A stretch of 64,000 nucleotides of DNA, taken from contig JAEWOH010000070.1 in the NCBI GenBank assembly GCA_023460955.1, forward strand, positions 184,709-248,708. The letters are read 5' to 3'. A program made the translations under genes and the position numbers. The notes under the pieces were generated by a model that was not told where the DNA came from, did no database searches, and saw nothing but the letters and a program-made list of their open reading frames with translations. The DNA is from Bacillota bacterium. GTDB lineage: Bacteria; Bacillota; Clostridia; Acetivibrionales; DSM-1351. Every line of letters starts with the position of its first letter. The stretch's first letter is position 1. This document shows positions 44,645-53,636 of this stretch, one piece after another.

Positions 44645-45589
44645 ATGGCTCAATTTATTATCAAAAGACTGATACAATCAGTCATTGTTATATTTATCGT
44701 ATCGATATTTACATTCCTGCTGACATATCTTATGCCGGGTGATCCTGTGTACGCAATGCTCGGCGGTGATATCACCAGGGAACAGTATGATATCGCTTAC
44801 AAAGAGATGGGTCTGGATAAACCGATGTATGTAAGATATGTCGATTGGTGCGGGGACATCCTCAAAGGCGATTTTGGAAATTCATACAAGTACAAGATGC
44901 CTGTATCAGACCTAATAAAAGAAAGATTACCAATTACCATCTATTTTGGGATATTGTCAATAATAATAAGTACTTCTATCGGCATACTGTTAGGAATTCT
45001 TTCGGCAACAAAGAGGGGAAAACCACTAGATACAGTTATTACGCTACTAGCCAATGTTGGTGCGGTAATGCCATTATTCTGGCTTGCAGTACTCGGCATG
45101 TCACTATTTGCAATGCAATTGAAATGGCTTCCTTCCTATGGTTTTACATTTCCGACAGAGGGCTTTCTAACCAGTGTTAAGCAGACAATTTTACCTTTAT
45201 TCGCACTAAGTGTTGGTGCTGTTGCAGGTACAACTCGTCAAATGAGGTCAAGCATGCTGGAGGTTATCCGTCAGGATTATATCAGAACAGCCAGAGCAAA
45301 AGGCGTTAAGGAATCAAAAGTAATATCAGGACATGCTTTGAAAAACGCTTTAATACCTATTGTTACCTTAACGGGTATGTCATTTAGAAATGTAGTTTCA
45401 GGATCTACTTCTGTTGAGATTATTTTCAGCATTGCAGGTACCGGTCAGTTGCTGGTTACCAGCGTACTTAGCAAAGATGTGGCAACAACACAAGCATGTA
45501 TTCTTATTGTAGCAGTCGTCGTGAGTATAGCAAATCTCATTGTCGATATTTCTTATGGCTACATTGATCCACGCATACGTATACAGTAG
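44645..45589 (+). CDS. Opp/Dpp-type ABC permease (DppB-like)
   Basis: A 314-residue permease: N-terminal helix (QSVIVIFIVSIFTFLLTYLMPGDP), long external loop, five further helices and the docking loop LEVIRQDYIRTARAKGVKESKVISGHALKNALIP. These are canonical DppB features, including MPGDPVYAM after the first helix. It pairs with the DppC-like subunit 15 bp downstream. Confidence 0.94.
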   Translation: MAQFIIKRLIQSVIVIFIVSIFTFLLTYLMPGDPVYAMLGGDITREQYDIAYKEMGLDKPMYVRYVDWCGDILKGDFGNSYKYKMPVSDLIKERLPITIYFGILSIIISTSIGILLGILSATKRGKPLDTVITLLANVGAVMPLFWLAVLGMSLFAMQLKWLPSYGFTFPTEGFLTSVKQTILPLFALSVGAVAGTTRQMRSSMLEVIRQDYIRTARAKGVKESKVISGHALKNALIPIVTLTGMSFRNVVSGSTSVEIIFSIAGTGQLLVTSVLSKDVATTQACILIVAVVVSIANLIVDISYGYIDPRIRIQ

Positions 45590-45604
45590 GGAGGTCGTAA
45601 TATT

Positions 45605-46477
45605 ATGAACAAGAGAGACACAAGTCACATCATGTTCGGTATCACAAGATTTTTTAGAAGGTTGTTCGGACGTAGAATTGTTATTTTCGGTTCGGTTCTG
45701 GTTCTATTATTCGTTATGACTGCACTTCTTGCACCATATATCAGCCCTCATGATCCATACAAGCAGAACCTGGCATTATCCTTTGCCAAACCTTCTGTTG
45801 AACATGTTCTGGGAAATGACGAACTGGGTAGGGATATACTTAGCCGATTGGTTTATGGAACAAGAACCTCCCTGTCAATTGGTTTTGTTGCGGTTATGAT
45901 AGCTGCCGGCTGTGGGATTTTTCTCGGATTAGTGGCAGGATATGTAGGAGGGTTGGTAAACTCAGTTATATCCCGTGTAATGGATGCTTTATTATCCATA
46001 CCTGCAATTATGCTGTCTCTGGGATTGGGAATAATATTTGGCTCGGGGATGACGAGTTTGATGATAATCCTTGGATTGTCCACTATACCAACATATACAA
46101 GGTTAATGTGTGCACAGGTGCTTTCTATACGAAATTCCGATTATATAAACGCGGAAAGGGTTTTGGGGGCCAGCAGTATAAGAATTATGTTTACTCATAT
46201 CTTACCTAATTGTTTATCACCTATAATAGTACTTTTTACAATGAATATCGGTGGAACGATTCTGGCCGAAGCGAGCTTAAGCTTCCTTGGCCTCGGAGTT
46301 AAAGCTCCAATGGCATCCTGGGGAGCTATGGTAAACGAAGGATATAGCAGACTAATTACAAACCCAGTGTTTGCACTTGCACCCGGTATATGCATAATGC
46401 TGCTTGTGCTGGGCTTCAATATTCTGGGAGACGGTTTGAGAGATATACTTGATCCGCGCTTACGCGGGTCTATATAA
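45605..46477 (+). CDS. Opp/Dpp-type ABC permease (DppC-like)
   Basis: A 290-residue permease with a cytosolic N terminus, first helix near residue 25, the hallmark HDPYKQNLALSFAKPSVEHVLGNDELGRDILSR region, docking loop NSDYINAERVLGASSIRIMFTHILPN and C-terminal GDGLRDILDPRLRGS. GGGAGGTCG precedes the ATG. The ATPase gene follows within 10 bp. Confidence 0.94.
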   Translation: MNKRDTSHIMFGITRFFRRLFGRRIVIFGSVLVLLFVMTALLAPYISPHDPYKQNLALSFAKPSVEHVLGNDELGRDILSRLVYGTRTSLSIGFVAVMIAAGCGIFLGLVAGYVGGLVNSVISRVMDALLSIPAIMLSLGLGIIFGSGMTSLMIILGLSTIPTYTRLMCAQVLSIRNSDYINAERVLGASSIRIMFTHILPNCLSPIIVLFTMNIGGTILAEASLSFLGLGVKAPMASWGAMVNEGYSRLITNPVFALAPGICIMLLVLGFNILGDGLRDILDPRLRGSI

Positions 46478-46487
46478 GGAGATGCAA

Positions 46488-48509
46488 ATGAAACATTTAC
46501 TAGAAGTCAAAAATTTGAGCGTTTCGTTTAGAATTGATGATTCAGTTACAAAAGCTGTAAATGACGTATCCTATTATATAGATCAGGGCGAAACTATCAG
46601 CTTTGTGGGCGAGAGCGGTTCGGGAAAAAGTGTTAGTCAGTTGGCTGTATTGCAGCTGATTTCAACACCTCCCGGGAGCATTGACAATGGAACTGTATTA
46701 CTCGAAGATGAAGAATTATTTAAATATAAGGCAAATGGTCCGGAAATGCGAAAGATACGCGGCGGAAAAATCGGTATGGTATTCCAGGAGCCTATGACTT
46801 CACTGAATCCTGTTAAAACTATTGGCAGCCAGCTTATGGAGCCTATCCTGATCCATACGGGTGTGAATGACAAAGAAGCCAGAAAACGTGCCATAAGTCT
46901 TTTAAGTCAGGTAGGCATACCGGACGCAGAAAAAAGGATGGGCGATTACCCTCATCAGTTTTCGGGCGGTATGCGTCAGCGAATAATGGTAGCTATTGCC
47001 ATTTCCGGCAATCCCAAAATTGTAATAGCTGATGAACCTACAACTGCACTCGATGTTACCACTCAGGCCCAGATCCTTGAATTGTTGAAAACGGTATCGG
47101 AGCAAAATGGTACGTCACTGCTTATAGTTACACATAACTTGGGTATTGTAGCACGTTATGCCCAGCGTATTTATGTAATGTATGCCGGAAGGATCGTGGA
47201 GTCGGGGTTGTCACGGGACATTTTTGCCCACCCCTCACATCCTTATACAAGAGGTCTTCTAAATGCTATTCCCAGATTGGACGACAGCAAGGAACGAAAA
47301 TTGCAGCCAATTGAGGCAGCGGCAAAAATGCCCATGGATAATGGAAACCATTGCCCGTTCCTGCCCAGATGCAAATATAAGTGTAACAAATGCTTAAGTC
47401 AGGAGATTCCGGAGCTAAAAGCATCTGTGGAAGAGGGCCATTTTGCAGCATGCTGCCTAAGCCGTGAAGAGCTTGACCAAATAGATAAAGACAGACAGGA
47501 AAGTATTAGAATAGATCGAAGAGAACCCCTTAAGGATAATATTCTTGAAGTCAACAACTTATCTGTCCATTTCTCAGTCAAGAATAAGATTCTGAGTACA
47601 AAAGCTTTGAAACTCACTGCAGTAGACAATGTTTCATTTAAAGTAAAGCGTGGCGAAACCTTCGGTCTGGTGGGCGAATCAGGCTGTGGGAAGACAACGG
47701 TTGCTAGAAGCATTGTGCGCCTGATTACCGACAGTGAAGGCGAAATCATGTTTAATAATTTTGATTTGAATGATCTGAAGGCATCTGAACTGCGCAAGCA
47801 AAGGCGTAAGATACAAATGATATTCCAGGATCCTTATAGTTCACTGGACCCTAGAAAAAGTGCCGGAAGCCTTGTGGGTGAGCCACTAAGGATACACAAA
47901 CTTGTTTCTACACGACAGGACTACGATCGCAGGGTTGATGAACTGTTTACGCTGGTAGGATTATCACCATCTTTTAAAAATAGGGTGGCGCATGAGTTTT
48001 CCGGTGGCCAGCGTCAGCGTTTGGGAATTGCCCGTGCGTTGGCCAGCAATCCTGATCTTATAGTTTGTGATGAACCTATCTCAGCTCTGGATGTATCCAT
48101 ACAGGCTCAAATTATCAACTTGCTGGAGGATCTGCAGCAGGAATTGGGATTGACCTACTTGTTTATTGCTCATGACTTATCTGTAGTGAAGCATATAAGC
48201 GATACCATTGCAGTAATGTATCTGGGCAAAATTGTGGAGTCTGCACCTTGTGAAGAGCTGTATGCCAATCCAATGCATCCTTATACACAAGCCTTACTGG
48301 CAGCTGTTCCTATACCTGACCCGGAGATTGAACTAACGCGCCCAAAAATTATTTTGCCCGGAGAAGTTAAAAGCTTGATGAATAGGCCTGCAGGGTGCTG
48401 CTTTAGTGACAGGTGTCCTTATACCATGGATATCTGCAAAAAACAGGTGCCTGATATTAATAGCTATGGAAATGAACACTACGTTGCGTGCCATAAATTA
48501 GGGCAATAA
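46488..48509 (+). CDS. Fused Opp/Dpp ABC ATPase (DppD-DppF tandem)
   Basis: A 673-residue protein made of two complete ATPases in one chain. The ATG at 46488 lies 6 nt after AAGGAG; upstream ATGs in frame lie in or before the site. First cassette: Walker A GESGSGKSVSQ, signature FSGGMRQRIMVAIA, Walker B IVIADEPTTALD, then a DppD-type Cys-rich tail (CPFLPRCKYKCNKC) that may bind an iron-sulfur cluster or metal. Second cassette: Walker A GESGCGKTTVAR, signature FSGGQRQRLGIARA, Walker B LIVCDEPISALD, and a second Cys-rich tail (CCFSDRCPYTMDIC). Fusion removes the need for two ATPase genes. It energises the DppB/DppC-like channel. Confidence 0.93.
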   Translation: MKHLLEVKNLSVSFRIDDSVTKAVNDVSYYIDQGETISFVGESGSGKSVSQLAVLQLISTPPGSIDNGTVLLEDEELFKYKANGPEMRKIRGGKIGMVFQEPMTSLNPVKTIGSQLMEPILIHTGVNDKEARKRAISLLSQVGIPDAEKRMGDYPHQFSGGMRQRIMVAIAISGNPKIVIADEPTTALDVTTQAQILELLKTVSEQNGTSLLIVTHNLGIVARYAQRIYVMYAGRIVESGLSRDIFAHPSHPYTRGLLNAIPRLDDSKERKLQPIEAAAKMPMDNGNHCPFLPRCKYKCNKCLSQEIPELKASVEEGHFAACCLSREELDQIDKDRQESIRIDRREPLKDNILEVNNLSVHFSVKNKILSTKALKLTAVDNVSFKVKRGETFGLVGESGCGKTTVARSIVRLITDSEGEIMFNNFDLNDLKASELRKQRRKIQMIFQDPYSSLDPRKSAGSLVGEPLRIHKLVSTRQDYDRRVDELFTLVGLSPSFKNRVAHEFSGGQRQRLGIARALASNPDLIVCDEPISALDVSIQAQIINLLEDLQQELGLTYLFIAHDLSVVKHISDTIAVMYLGKIVESAPCEELYANPMHPYTQALLAAVPIPDPEIELTRPKIILPGEVKSLMNRPAGCCFSDRCPYTMDICKKQVPDINSYGNEHYVACHKLGQ

Positions 48510-48580
48510 AAGAAATGTGTATTTCGCAGATAGTGATTGATGACGGAATTCAGTAAAGAAATAACAATATTTGTTGTTTG

Positions 48581-48630
48581 GCGTGCAATATAAATTAAGA
48601 TATTATATAATGATACATAATTCTGCACGC
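48581..48630 (+). promoter_or_regulatory. Possible promoter flanked by an inverted repeat before the CapA-like gene
   Basis: GCGTGCA (48581-48587) and TGCACGC (48624-48630) form a perfect 7-bp inverted repeat around a TATAAT at 48606. A matching -35 is not convincing. This may be a local promoter with paired half-sites, or a large-loop hairpin. Confidence 0.35.
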
Positions 48631-48641
48631 AATGGAGATAT

Positions 48642-49784
48642 ATGACAATGAAGAAATTAACTATTATTGCGACAGGAGATATTATTCTCGGGAAAGAGCC
48701 GGAACAATTTTTTTCCAGTGTCGATACCGAACTTAATAAAGCTGATATCGTTCTTGGACAGCTTGAAGTTCCGTACAGCGACAATGCTCCTGAGCTTGCG
48801 GATTTACACCGCCAATTAAAGAATTTAGCTCCCCTGTCTGGAAGATTTGATGTTCTCTCCCTGGCAGGAAACCATATTTATGACGCAAAAGACATCGGTG
48901 TACAAGATACCATCGGTTGGCTCGAAGAAAATCAAATGTCCTATACTGGAGCCGGGTTTAGCATCGAACATGCGAAAAGACCCGCAATAGTTGAAAAGGA
49001 AGGCATGCGGCTTGGAGTTCTCAGTTATAACTGTACCGGACCGAAGGTGATGTCAGCAACTGAAACAAAGCCGGGATGTGCTTATGTAGATATTGTAACT
49101 CATTATGAACTGGGAGATGTGGCAAATCCGGGAGGAAATCCGACGAAAATATTTACTTTCCCGGAACCGACATCTTTTAAGAATATGCTGGATGATATCC
49201 GGGAATTGCGTAAACAATGTGATGTTCTAGCCGTGTATTTGCATAAAGGCATTGTACATAAGCCGATAAAACTGGCGGACTATGAGCAGGTTGTGGCATA
49301 TGCAGCTATTGATGCCGGAGCGGACGTGATTTTTAGTTCTCACTCTCACATTTTACACGGCATTGAAGTATATAAAGGAAAGACGATTTATCATGGCCTT
49401 AATAATTTTATCGCATGGGTTCCTTCATTAAGCCCAAACTTCCGAGCTGATAAAGGAGTCCGCAATGAGGTTTTCGATCCCGAACAATGGGCTCGCAAGC
49501 GTATAGAAATGTTTGGCTTTGTGCCTGACCCGGAATACCCGACTTATCCGTTCCACCCGGAAGCAATTTATACAATTATGGCCAAATGTGTGATAGAGGA
49601 TGGTACAATAAAGCAAACCCGCTTTGTTCCTATGATTGTTAACAAAGCAGGAATACCTATAGTAGTTTGCAGGGAAAATGGCGGGCAAGAGGTTTTGGAT
49701 TATATGATTAAAATTACGGCAGGTGCAAACTTGAATGCAACCTATGAATGGGACGGAAATGAAATAGTAATAGGATACAGGTGA
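48642..49784 (+). CDS. CapA-family (poly-gamma-glutamate synthesis-like) metallophosphoesterase
   Basis: A 380-residue protein with the CapA/PGA_cap fold: TGDIILGKEPEQFFSSV at the N terminus, LSLAGNHIYDAKDIGVQDTIGWL near residue 80, VLAVYLHKGIVHKP, and DAGADVIFSSHSHILHGIEVYKGKTIYHGLNNF. These Asp, Asn and His residues form the two-metal centre. Unlike CapA it has no N-terminal membrane anchor, so it is cytosolic. Such soluble versions occur beside ABC transporters in Clostridia with unknown substrates. GGAG lies before the ATG; a second ATG two codons on is equally usable. The LacI gene follows after 4 bp. Confidence 0.85.
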   Translation: MTMKKLTIIATGDIILGKEPEQFFSSVDTELNKADIVLGQLEVPYSDNAPELADLHRQLKNLAPLSGRFDVLSLAGNHIYDAKDIGVQDTIGWLEENQMSYTGAGFSIEHAKRPAIVEKEGMRLGVLSYNCTGPKVMSATETKPGCAYVDIVTHYELGDVANPGGNPTKIFTFPEPTSFKNMLDDIRELRKQCDVLAVYLHKGIVHKPIKLADYEQVVAYAAIDAGADVIFSSHSHILHGIEVYKGKTIYHGLNNFIAWVPSLSPNFRADKGVRNEVFDPEQWARKRIEMFGFVPDPEYPTYPFHPEAIYTIMAKCVIEDGTIKQTRFVPMIVNKAGIPIVVCRENGGQEVLDYMIKITAGANLNATYEWDGNEIVIGYR

Positions 49785-49788
49785 TAAA

Positions 49789-50817
49789 ATGGTAAGTATT
49801 TATGATATAGCGAATGCAGTTGGGGTTTCACCCAGTACGGTGTCTTTTGTACTGAACGGCAGGGCTGAAAAAATGAGAATATCCAAGGCAAAACAGAAAA
49901 TGATACTGGAAGCTGCCAACCAGATGGGATATATCCCAAATATGACAGCGCGCAAATTAAGCTTGCGAAATATCCAACATACACCCGAGATTGCATTATG
50001 CTGGTCACCTGCGCAGCATTCCCAGTTCTTGAACATTTTTATAGATATGCTTCAGGATATGACATTCAGCGGGGAGGTAAGGGAAATGAGGTTCACCATT
50101 CTGCCATACAAGAATGGTGAACTGGAGAAAATGGAATCTGTTTTGTCAGCCAACTATTACAATGGTATTGTAGTACCTCCGGTATCAAAAGCTGACATTG
50201 ATTTTCTGACGAATACCAGTATTCAGGTTCCGACCGTTTTGCTTTACGGCGACATTCCCCAATATCATCTGGTATCTGTTGATAATTCAAGAATAGGAAC
50301 TGAGATTGCGGCTATTTTCCACAGGCATGGTCATAAATCCGTTGGAATATTGCAGCCTGTGTACAAGCAATCAAGTATTACTATAGCCCAGAGAAATTCA
50401 GGCTTCCTGAATACCTGCCAAAGTTTGGAGATCGAGGCAAGAGTAGTCACCAGCGGATTGGATAAGCCTTCCTCCAATAAAGTTGAAGAGGGAAAGATTG
50501 CAGCAAAAAAGATGCTTGAGGAAAATAAGCTTCCATCGGCGTTATACATACAAAATGATTCATTGGCACTTGGAGCGCTATCTGTTTTCAGTGAACGCGG
50601 AATTTGTATTCCGAAGGATATTGAGATTATTGTTTACGGTAATAATGATTCGTTGGAGATTCATCATCCCTCCATCACAACTGTGAATTACCCCACAGAA
50701 GAGATAGCGAGGACGTGTATCACCATCATGGCAAATTCATTGGATATGCCAGGTACTGCCCCGGTGAGAAAAATTATAGATACACCTTTTGTATTCCGTG
50801 AGAGCTGCCCCCCTTAA
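49789..50817 (+). CDS. LacI-family transcriptional regulator of the Opp/Dpp-like operon
   Basis: A 342-residue regulator. The N-terminal helix-turn-helix reads SIYDIANAVGVSPSTVSFVL, with hinge YIPNMTARKLS, and the rest is a ligand-binding core (YYNGIVVPPVSKADID; DNSRIGTEIAAIFHRHGHKSVGIL; LYIQNDSLALGALSVFSE). It begins 4 bp after the CapA-like gene, so it belongs to the operon it probably controls through the sites at 41771-41831. The last genes of an operon encoding its own repressor is a common feedback layout. Confidence 0.9.
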   Translation: MVSIYDIANAVGVSPSTVSFVLNGRAEKMRISKAKQKMILEAANQMGYIPNMTARKLSLRNIQHTPEIALCWSPAQHSQFLNIFIDMLQDMTFSGEVREMRFTILPYKNGELEKMESVLSANYYNGIVVPPVSKADIDFLTNTSIQVPTVLLYGDIPQYHLVSVDNSRIGTEIAAIFHRHGHKSVGILQPVYKQSSITIAQRNSGFLNTCQSLEIEARVVTSGLDKPSSNKVEEGKIAAKKMLEENKLPSALYIQNDSLALGALSVFSERGICIPKDIEIIVYGNNDSLEIHHPSITTVNYPTEEIARTCITIMANSLDMPGTAPVRKIIDTPFVFRESCPP

Positions 50818-50981
50818 CAGGCTTCATATTTAAATTATCGAGGCTGTTCGTAAATCCCATTACACTAATTACAAATATAATACCGAACACTACGGTTTTA
50901 TTGAGAGCTGCATTATAAATATATAATCTGATGCGGTTTCTTTCCCTGCGCTTTTTTCATAGCGGCGATGTACTTTTTTAT

Positions 50982-51010
50982 GCCGGAAGGAGGGCTTTTC
51001 CGGCTTTTTT
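50982..51010 (+). terminator. Terminator after the LacI gene
   Basis: GCCGGAA pairs with TTCCGGC around a 9-nt loop and is followed by six T residues. It lies just before the MFS gene, whose apparent upstream start codons fall within it. Confidence 0.85.
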
Positions 51011-51060
51011 GGATTTTCTTATTCAGTATAAATAGTAGAAGGAGGTTTAGAAAGAAAAAT

Positions 51061-52284
51061 ATGAAAGATGACAATATCACAATCAAACAGGAAGAACAAG
51101 GCACTATTAAAAGTGAAAAGCTATGGACGGTGCCTTATATAACATTAATAACTTTAGGTACGTTTGTTGGAATCAGCTTCTATATGGTAATGCCCCTCCT
51201 TACGAAATTTGCAGTAAAGCTAGGGACATCCCTTGCAATTGCTGGTGTCATAGTAGGCATGTTTTCATTTGTCGCATTGTTTGCGAGACCGGTTTCAGGT
51301 ATTATTGCAGACCGCATGAATAAAAAAATTATTTTTATTGTATCAACAGCATTAATTGGCCTTTCTCTACTTGGGTATACAGTTTCAACCAATGTTACAG
51401 CATTGGTTTTCTTTCGTGTTGTCCATGCTCTGGCATTTTCAGTTAACGGAATAGTCAACCTTGCACTGGTATCAAAATTTATTCCAAGAAAGAGGATAGG
51501 AGAAGGTATTGGGTACTTTGGACTGGGGCAAATTGTTGCCACCGCTGTAGGGCCCACTCTTGGGCTGTATATAGGAGAAAAGTATGGTTTGTCGGCTTCA
51601 TTTTTAATCGCCGGGATTATCATGCTTTGTGTGTCTGCTTTGATGCTCACATTGCCTAATAACGAGTATAAGAAGGAAAAACATGAAACAGAGAAGAAAA
51701 GGCTTAGCATTTCCGATTTTATTGCTATTAATGTGCTGCCTTATGCCTTTTTTGGAGCGGTTTTCTCTATGCTTAATGGCGTGATAGGTTCCTATTTGGT
51801 CCTCCTTGGTGATGAAAGAGGAATTAAAAATATTAGCCTGTACTTCACCATAAATGCCATCAGCCTGATCCTGGTCAGAACCTTTGCAGGTAAAATTTAC
51901 GATAAATACGGGTTGTCAAAAATCATTATTCCGGCATTTATTTTAGCGTTCATTGCCTCTATGTTTATCGGATACGCACAGACCTTGTCAATTATTTTGA
52001 TAGCATCTGCATTTAAAGCCTTTGCTCAGGGGTCAGGACAACCTTCAATCCAAGCTGAATGTATAAAAATGCTTCCGGAAGAAAAAAGCGGGGTTGCCAC
52101 AAGCACATATTACATTGGAGCAGACCTTGGACAGGGTATTGGCCCCATGTTGGCCGGAATTATAGCATCTACATGGAATTATAAGGTTATGTTTGTGTCG
52201 TGTGCCGGAGTATTTTTGGTATCGCTTATTTTATACCTGCTATTTCAAAACAAAAGAAACCTTTCACTCCGACACAAGATGTAG
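51061..52284 (+). CDS. Major facilitator superfamily transporter
   Basis: A 407-residue protein with about 12 hydrophobic segments. The cytosolic start MKDDNITIKQEEQG is chosen because a longer frame from 50968 runs through the terminator hairpin; GGAGG lies upstream, though about 16 nt away. The loop 2-3 motif appears as FARPVSGIIADRMNKKIIF, and a helix-4/5 region as RVVHALAFSVNGIVNLALVSKFIPRKRIGEGIGYFG, typical of drug-efflux-like MFS proteins. It may export a toxic compound or a product of the adjacent operon; the substrate is unknown. Expression may depend on read-through of the terminator. Confidence 0.88.
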   Translation: MKDDNITIKQEEQGTIKSEKLWTVPYITLITLGTFVGISFYMVMPLLTKFAVKLGTSLAIAGVIVGMFSFVALFARPVSGIIADRMNKKIIFIVSTALIGLSLLGYTVSTNVTALVFFRVVHALAFSVNGIVNLALVSKFIPRKRIGEGIGYFGLGQIVATAVGPTLGLYIGEKYGLSASFLIAGIIMLCVSALMLTLPNNEYKKEKHETEKKRLSISDFIAINVLPYAFFGAVFSMLNGVIGSYLVLLGDERGIKNISLYFTINAISLILVRTFAGKIYDKYGLSKIIIPAFILAFIASMFIGYAQTLSIILIASAFKAFAQGSGQPSIQAECIKMLPEEKSGVATSTYYIGADLGQGIGPMLAGIIASTWNYKVMFVSCAGVFLVSLILYLLFQNKRNLSLRHKM

Positions 52285-52334
52285 AAACTTGCCTGTCGCA
52301 TGTATTCCAGCACTGAAATATAACTAATACATAA

Positions 52335-52382
52335 GGGGCTGTTGCACAATGAATAATTTTATTCACTGTGCAACAGCCTTAG
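52335..52382 (+). terminator. Long terminator hairpin after the MFS gene
   Basis: GGCTGTTGCACA (52337-52348) pairs perfectly with TGTGCAACAGCC (52367-52378), with extra TGAAT/ATTCA pairing inside. The trailing TTAGCTTT is a modest T-tract. Similar GGGGCTGTTGCA sequences are often seen as clostridial terminators and occasionally at insertion-sequence ends; no transposase is present here. Confidence 0.65.
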
Positions 52383-52404
52383 CTTTATCCCCAAAATAAT
52401 AAAA

Positions 52405-52482
52405 TGCGGGGTCCCGAAGGGCCCGAAAGATGTGGAAAAGAGCTTCACGAAGTGAAAACAGCCTAAGACTATTTCCACCATC
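52405..52482 (+). ncRNA. Folded GC-rich intergenic element, candidate structured RNA
   Basis: The 365-bp gap before the transglutaminase-like gene holds a locally GC-rich block unlike its AT-rich surroundings. GGTCCC-gaa-GGGCCC (about 52410-52423) forms one hairpin. GATG-TGGAAA (52429-52438) pairs with TTTCCA-C-CATC (52472-52482), enclosing TTCAC-gaa-GTGAA (52444-52456). Two GAA triloops and nested stems suggest an RNA or a mobile repeat of the REP/MITE type. No known riboswitch core was recognised. The strand is assumed from the neighbouring genes. Confidence 0.4.
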
Positions 52483-52649
52483 ACACATTTGATAAGGCTT
52501 TACTTATTATACTTTATGTAACAATATGGTATAATAATAACTCTTCGCTATTTATGGAAATGAAAGTCATAAATACAAAAGAATATAAGTGGTTTAACAA
52601 AATTTGTATAATTACATATTAATAAAAGTGTGGTTAGTGAGGTTAATGT

Positions 52650-53534
52650 ATGAAAAAAAAGTTAGTTTTAATTATTTCAGTTATAGTAATAATTATTTTA
52701 TCAGGTACATATGCGTTATTTAATTTTGGTGCACACTTAATGAAAAAACCTGAGAGAAGCTACCCCGTTTTTACTTATATGGAGCGTTGGCAGCAATTGT
52801 CAGAGTTCTCTGAATACAAGGATGATAACAGAAAAATACCATTTACATACGAATTAAACCAGAAGGAAAAGTATAAAGAATTAATCAATAAATATGATTT
52901 GGATTCGGTAGTTAAAGGGTATGATGATGTTGAACTGATGAAGGTACTGCTTAACTGGTTCTGTGATAATTTTAAACATAACGGAAGCACCGGACTACCA
53001 AGCAAACATGATGCTATTACCTTGACAAATCATTACAAAAAACATCCAGATGGAATAAATTGTCGTGGTGTTTCTATTATTCTCGCAGAAATACTAAGAG
53101 CATATGGAGTACCAGCCAAGCATATAACCTGTATGCCTAAAGAAGCAGTATTTGACGATTGTCATGTGGTAGTGCATGCTTATTCAAAAAAGCTGAACCA
53201 ATGGATTATGCTTGACTCAACCTATAGACTTATTCTACAAAACAGTAAAGGCGATTATATCAATCTTCCAATGCTGCGTGAAGCATTAATAAATAAAGAT
53301 GAATTAATTCCTAATACTAATGCGGGACACAATGGAGAGGCTTTTGACATAAATGATTATTGTGAATACATGACTAAAAATACATTCCGCTTCATGTGTG
53401 CTACAGATTACTATTTCGGAGCTGAAGAGGGGGTCGGGAAAAATCGGAAAAATATACTTGTGCCCGTTAATTACTCTGATGATATCAGTAAAAGTAACAC
53501 CACCTCTGATAAGGCATTTTGGGCATTGCCATAA
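52650..53534 (+). CDS. Membrane-anchored transglutaminase-like protein
   Basis: A 294-residue protein with one N-terminal membrane segment (LVLIISVIVIIILSGTYAL) and an extracellular domain. The transglutaminase-like core is visible: Cys in GINCRGVSIILAEILRAYGVPAKH (residue ~138), His in DDCHVVVHAYSKKLNQW (~173) and Asp in MLDSTYR (~189). These are the expected catalytic triad. Bacterial members are mostly cysteine proteases or peptide-modifying enzymes. It is followed by a PadR regulator 102 bp downstream, but has its own long upstream gap. The substrate is unknown. Confidence 0.85.
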   Translation: MKKKLVLIISVIVIIILSGTYALFNFGAHLMKKPERSYPVFTYMERWQQLSEFSEYKDDNRKIPFTYELNQKEKYKELINKYDLDSVVKGYDDVELMKVLLNWFCDNFKHNGSTGLPSKHDAITLTNHYKKHPDGINCRGVSIILAEILRAYGVPAKHITCMPKEAVFDDCHVVVHAYSKKLNQWIMLDSTYRLILQNSKGDYINLPMLREALINKDELIPNTNAGHNGEAFDINDYCEYMTKNTFRFMCATDYYFGAEEGVGKNRKNILVPVNYSDDISKSNTTSDKAFWALP

Positions 53535-53559
53535 ATAAAAGAGGGTATTACTTTATGTA

Positions 53560-53610
53560 TTGACAAATAAATGTTCAAACTATATAACTTAATTATGTCA
53601 AAAAGACATA
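53560..53610 (+). promoter_or_regulatory. Promoter and operator of the PadR gene
   Basis: TTGACA (53560) and TATAAC (53583) are spaced 17 bp apart. The perfect dyad TATGTC-AAAAA-GACATA (53594-53610) covers the probable start point. The same dyad with one central change occurs before the DUF362 gene. Confidence 0.85.
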
Positions 53611-53636
53611 AACAATTGACATAAGGGAGTAAATAG

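Noticed and set aside
50968..51060. N-terminal extension of the MFS protein
   Set aside because: The extension is encoded by the terminator hairpin and T-tract at 50982-51010 and is not MFS-like.
52335..52382. Insertion-sequence terminal repeat (GGGGCTGTTGCA-like)
   Set aside because: No transposase, second end or target duplication is seen; the symmetrical stem-loop after a gene fits a terminator better.
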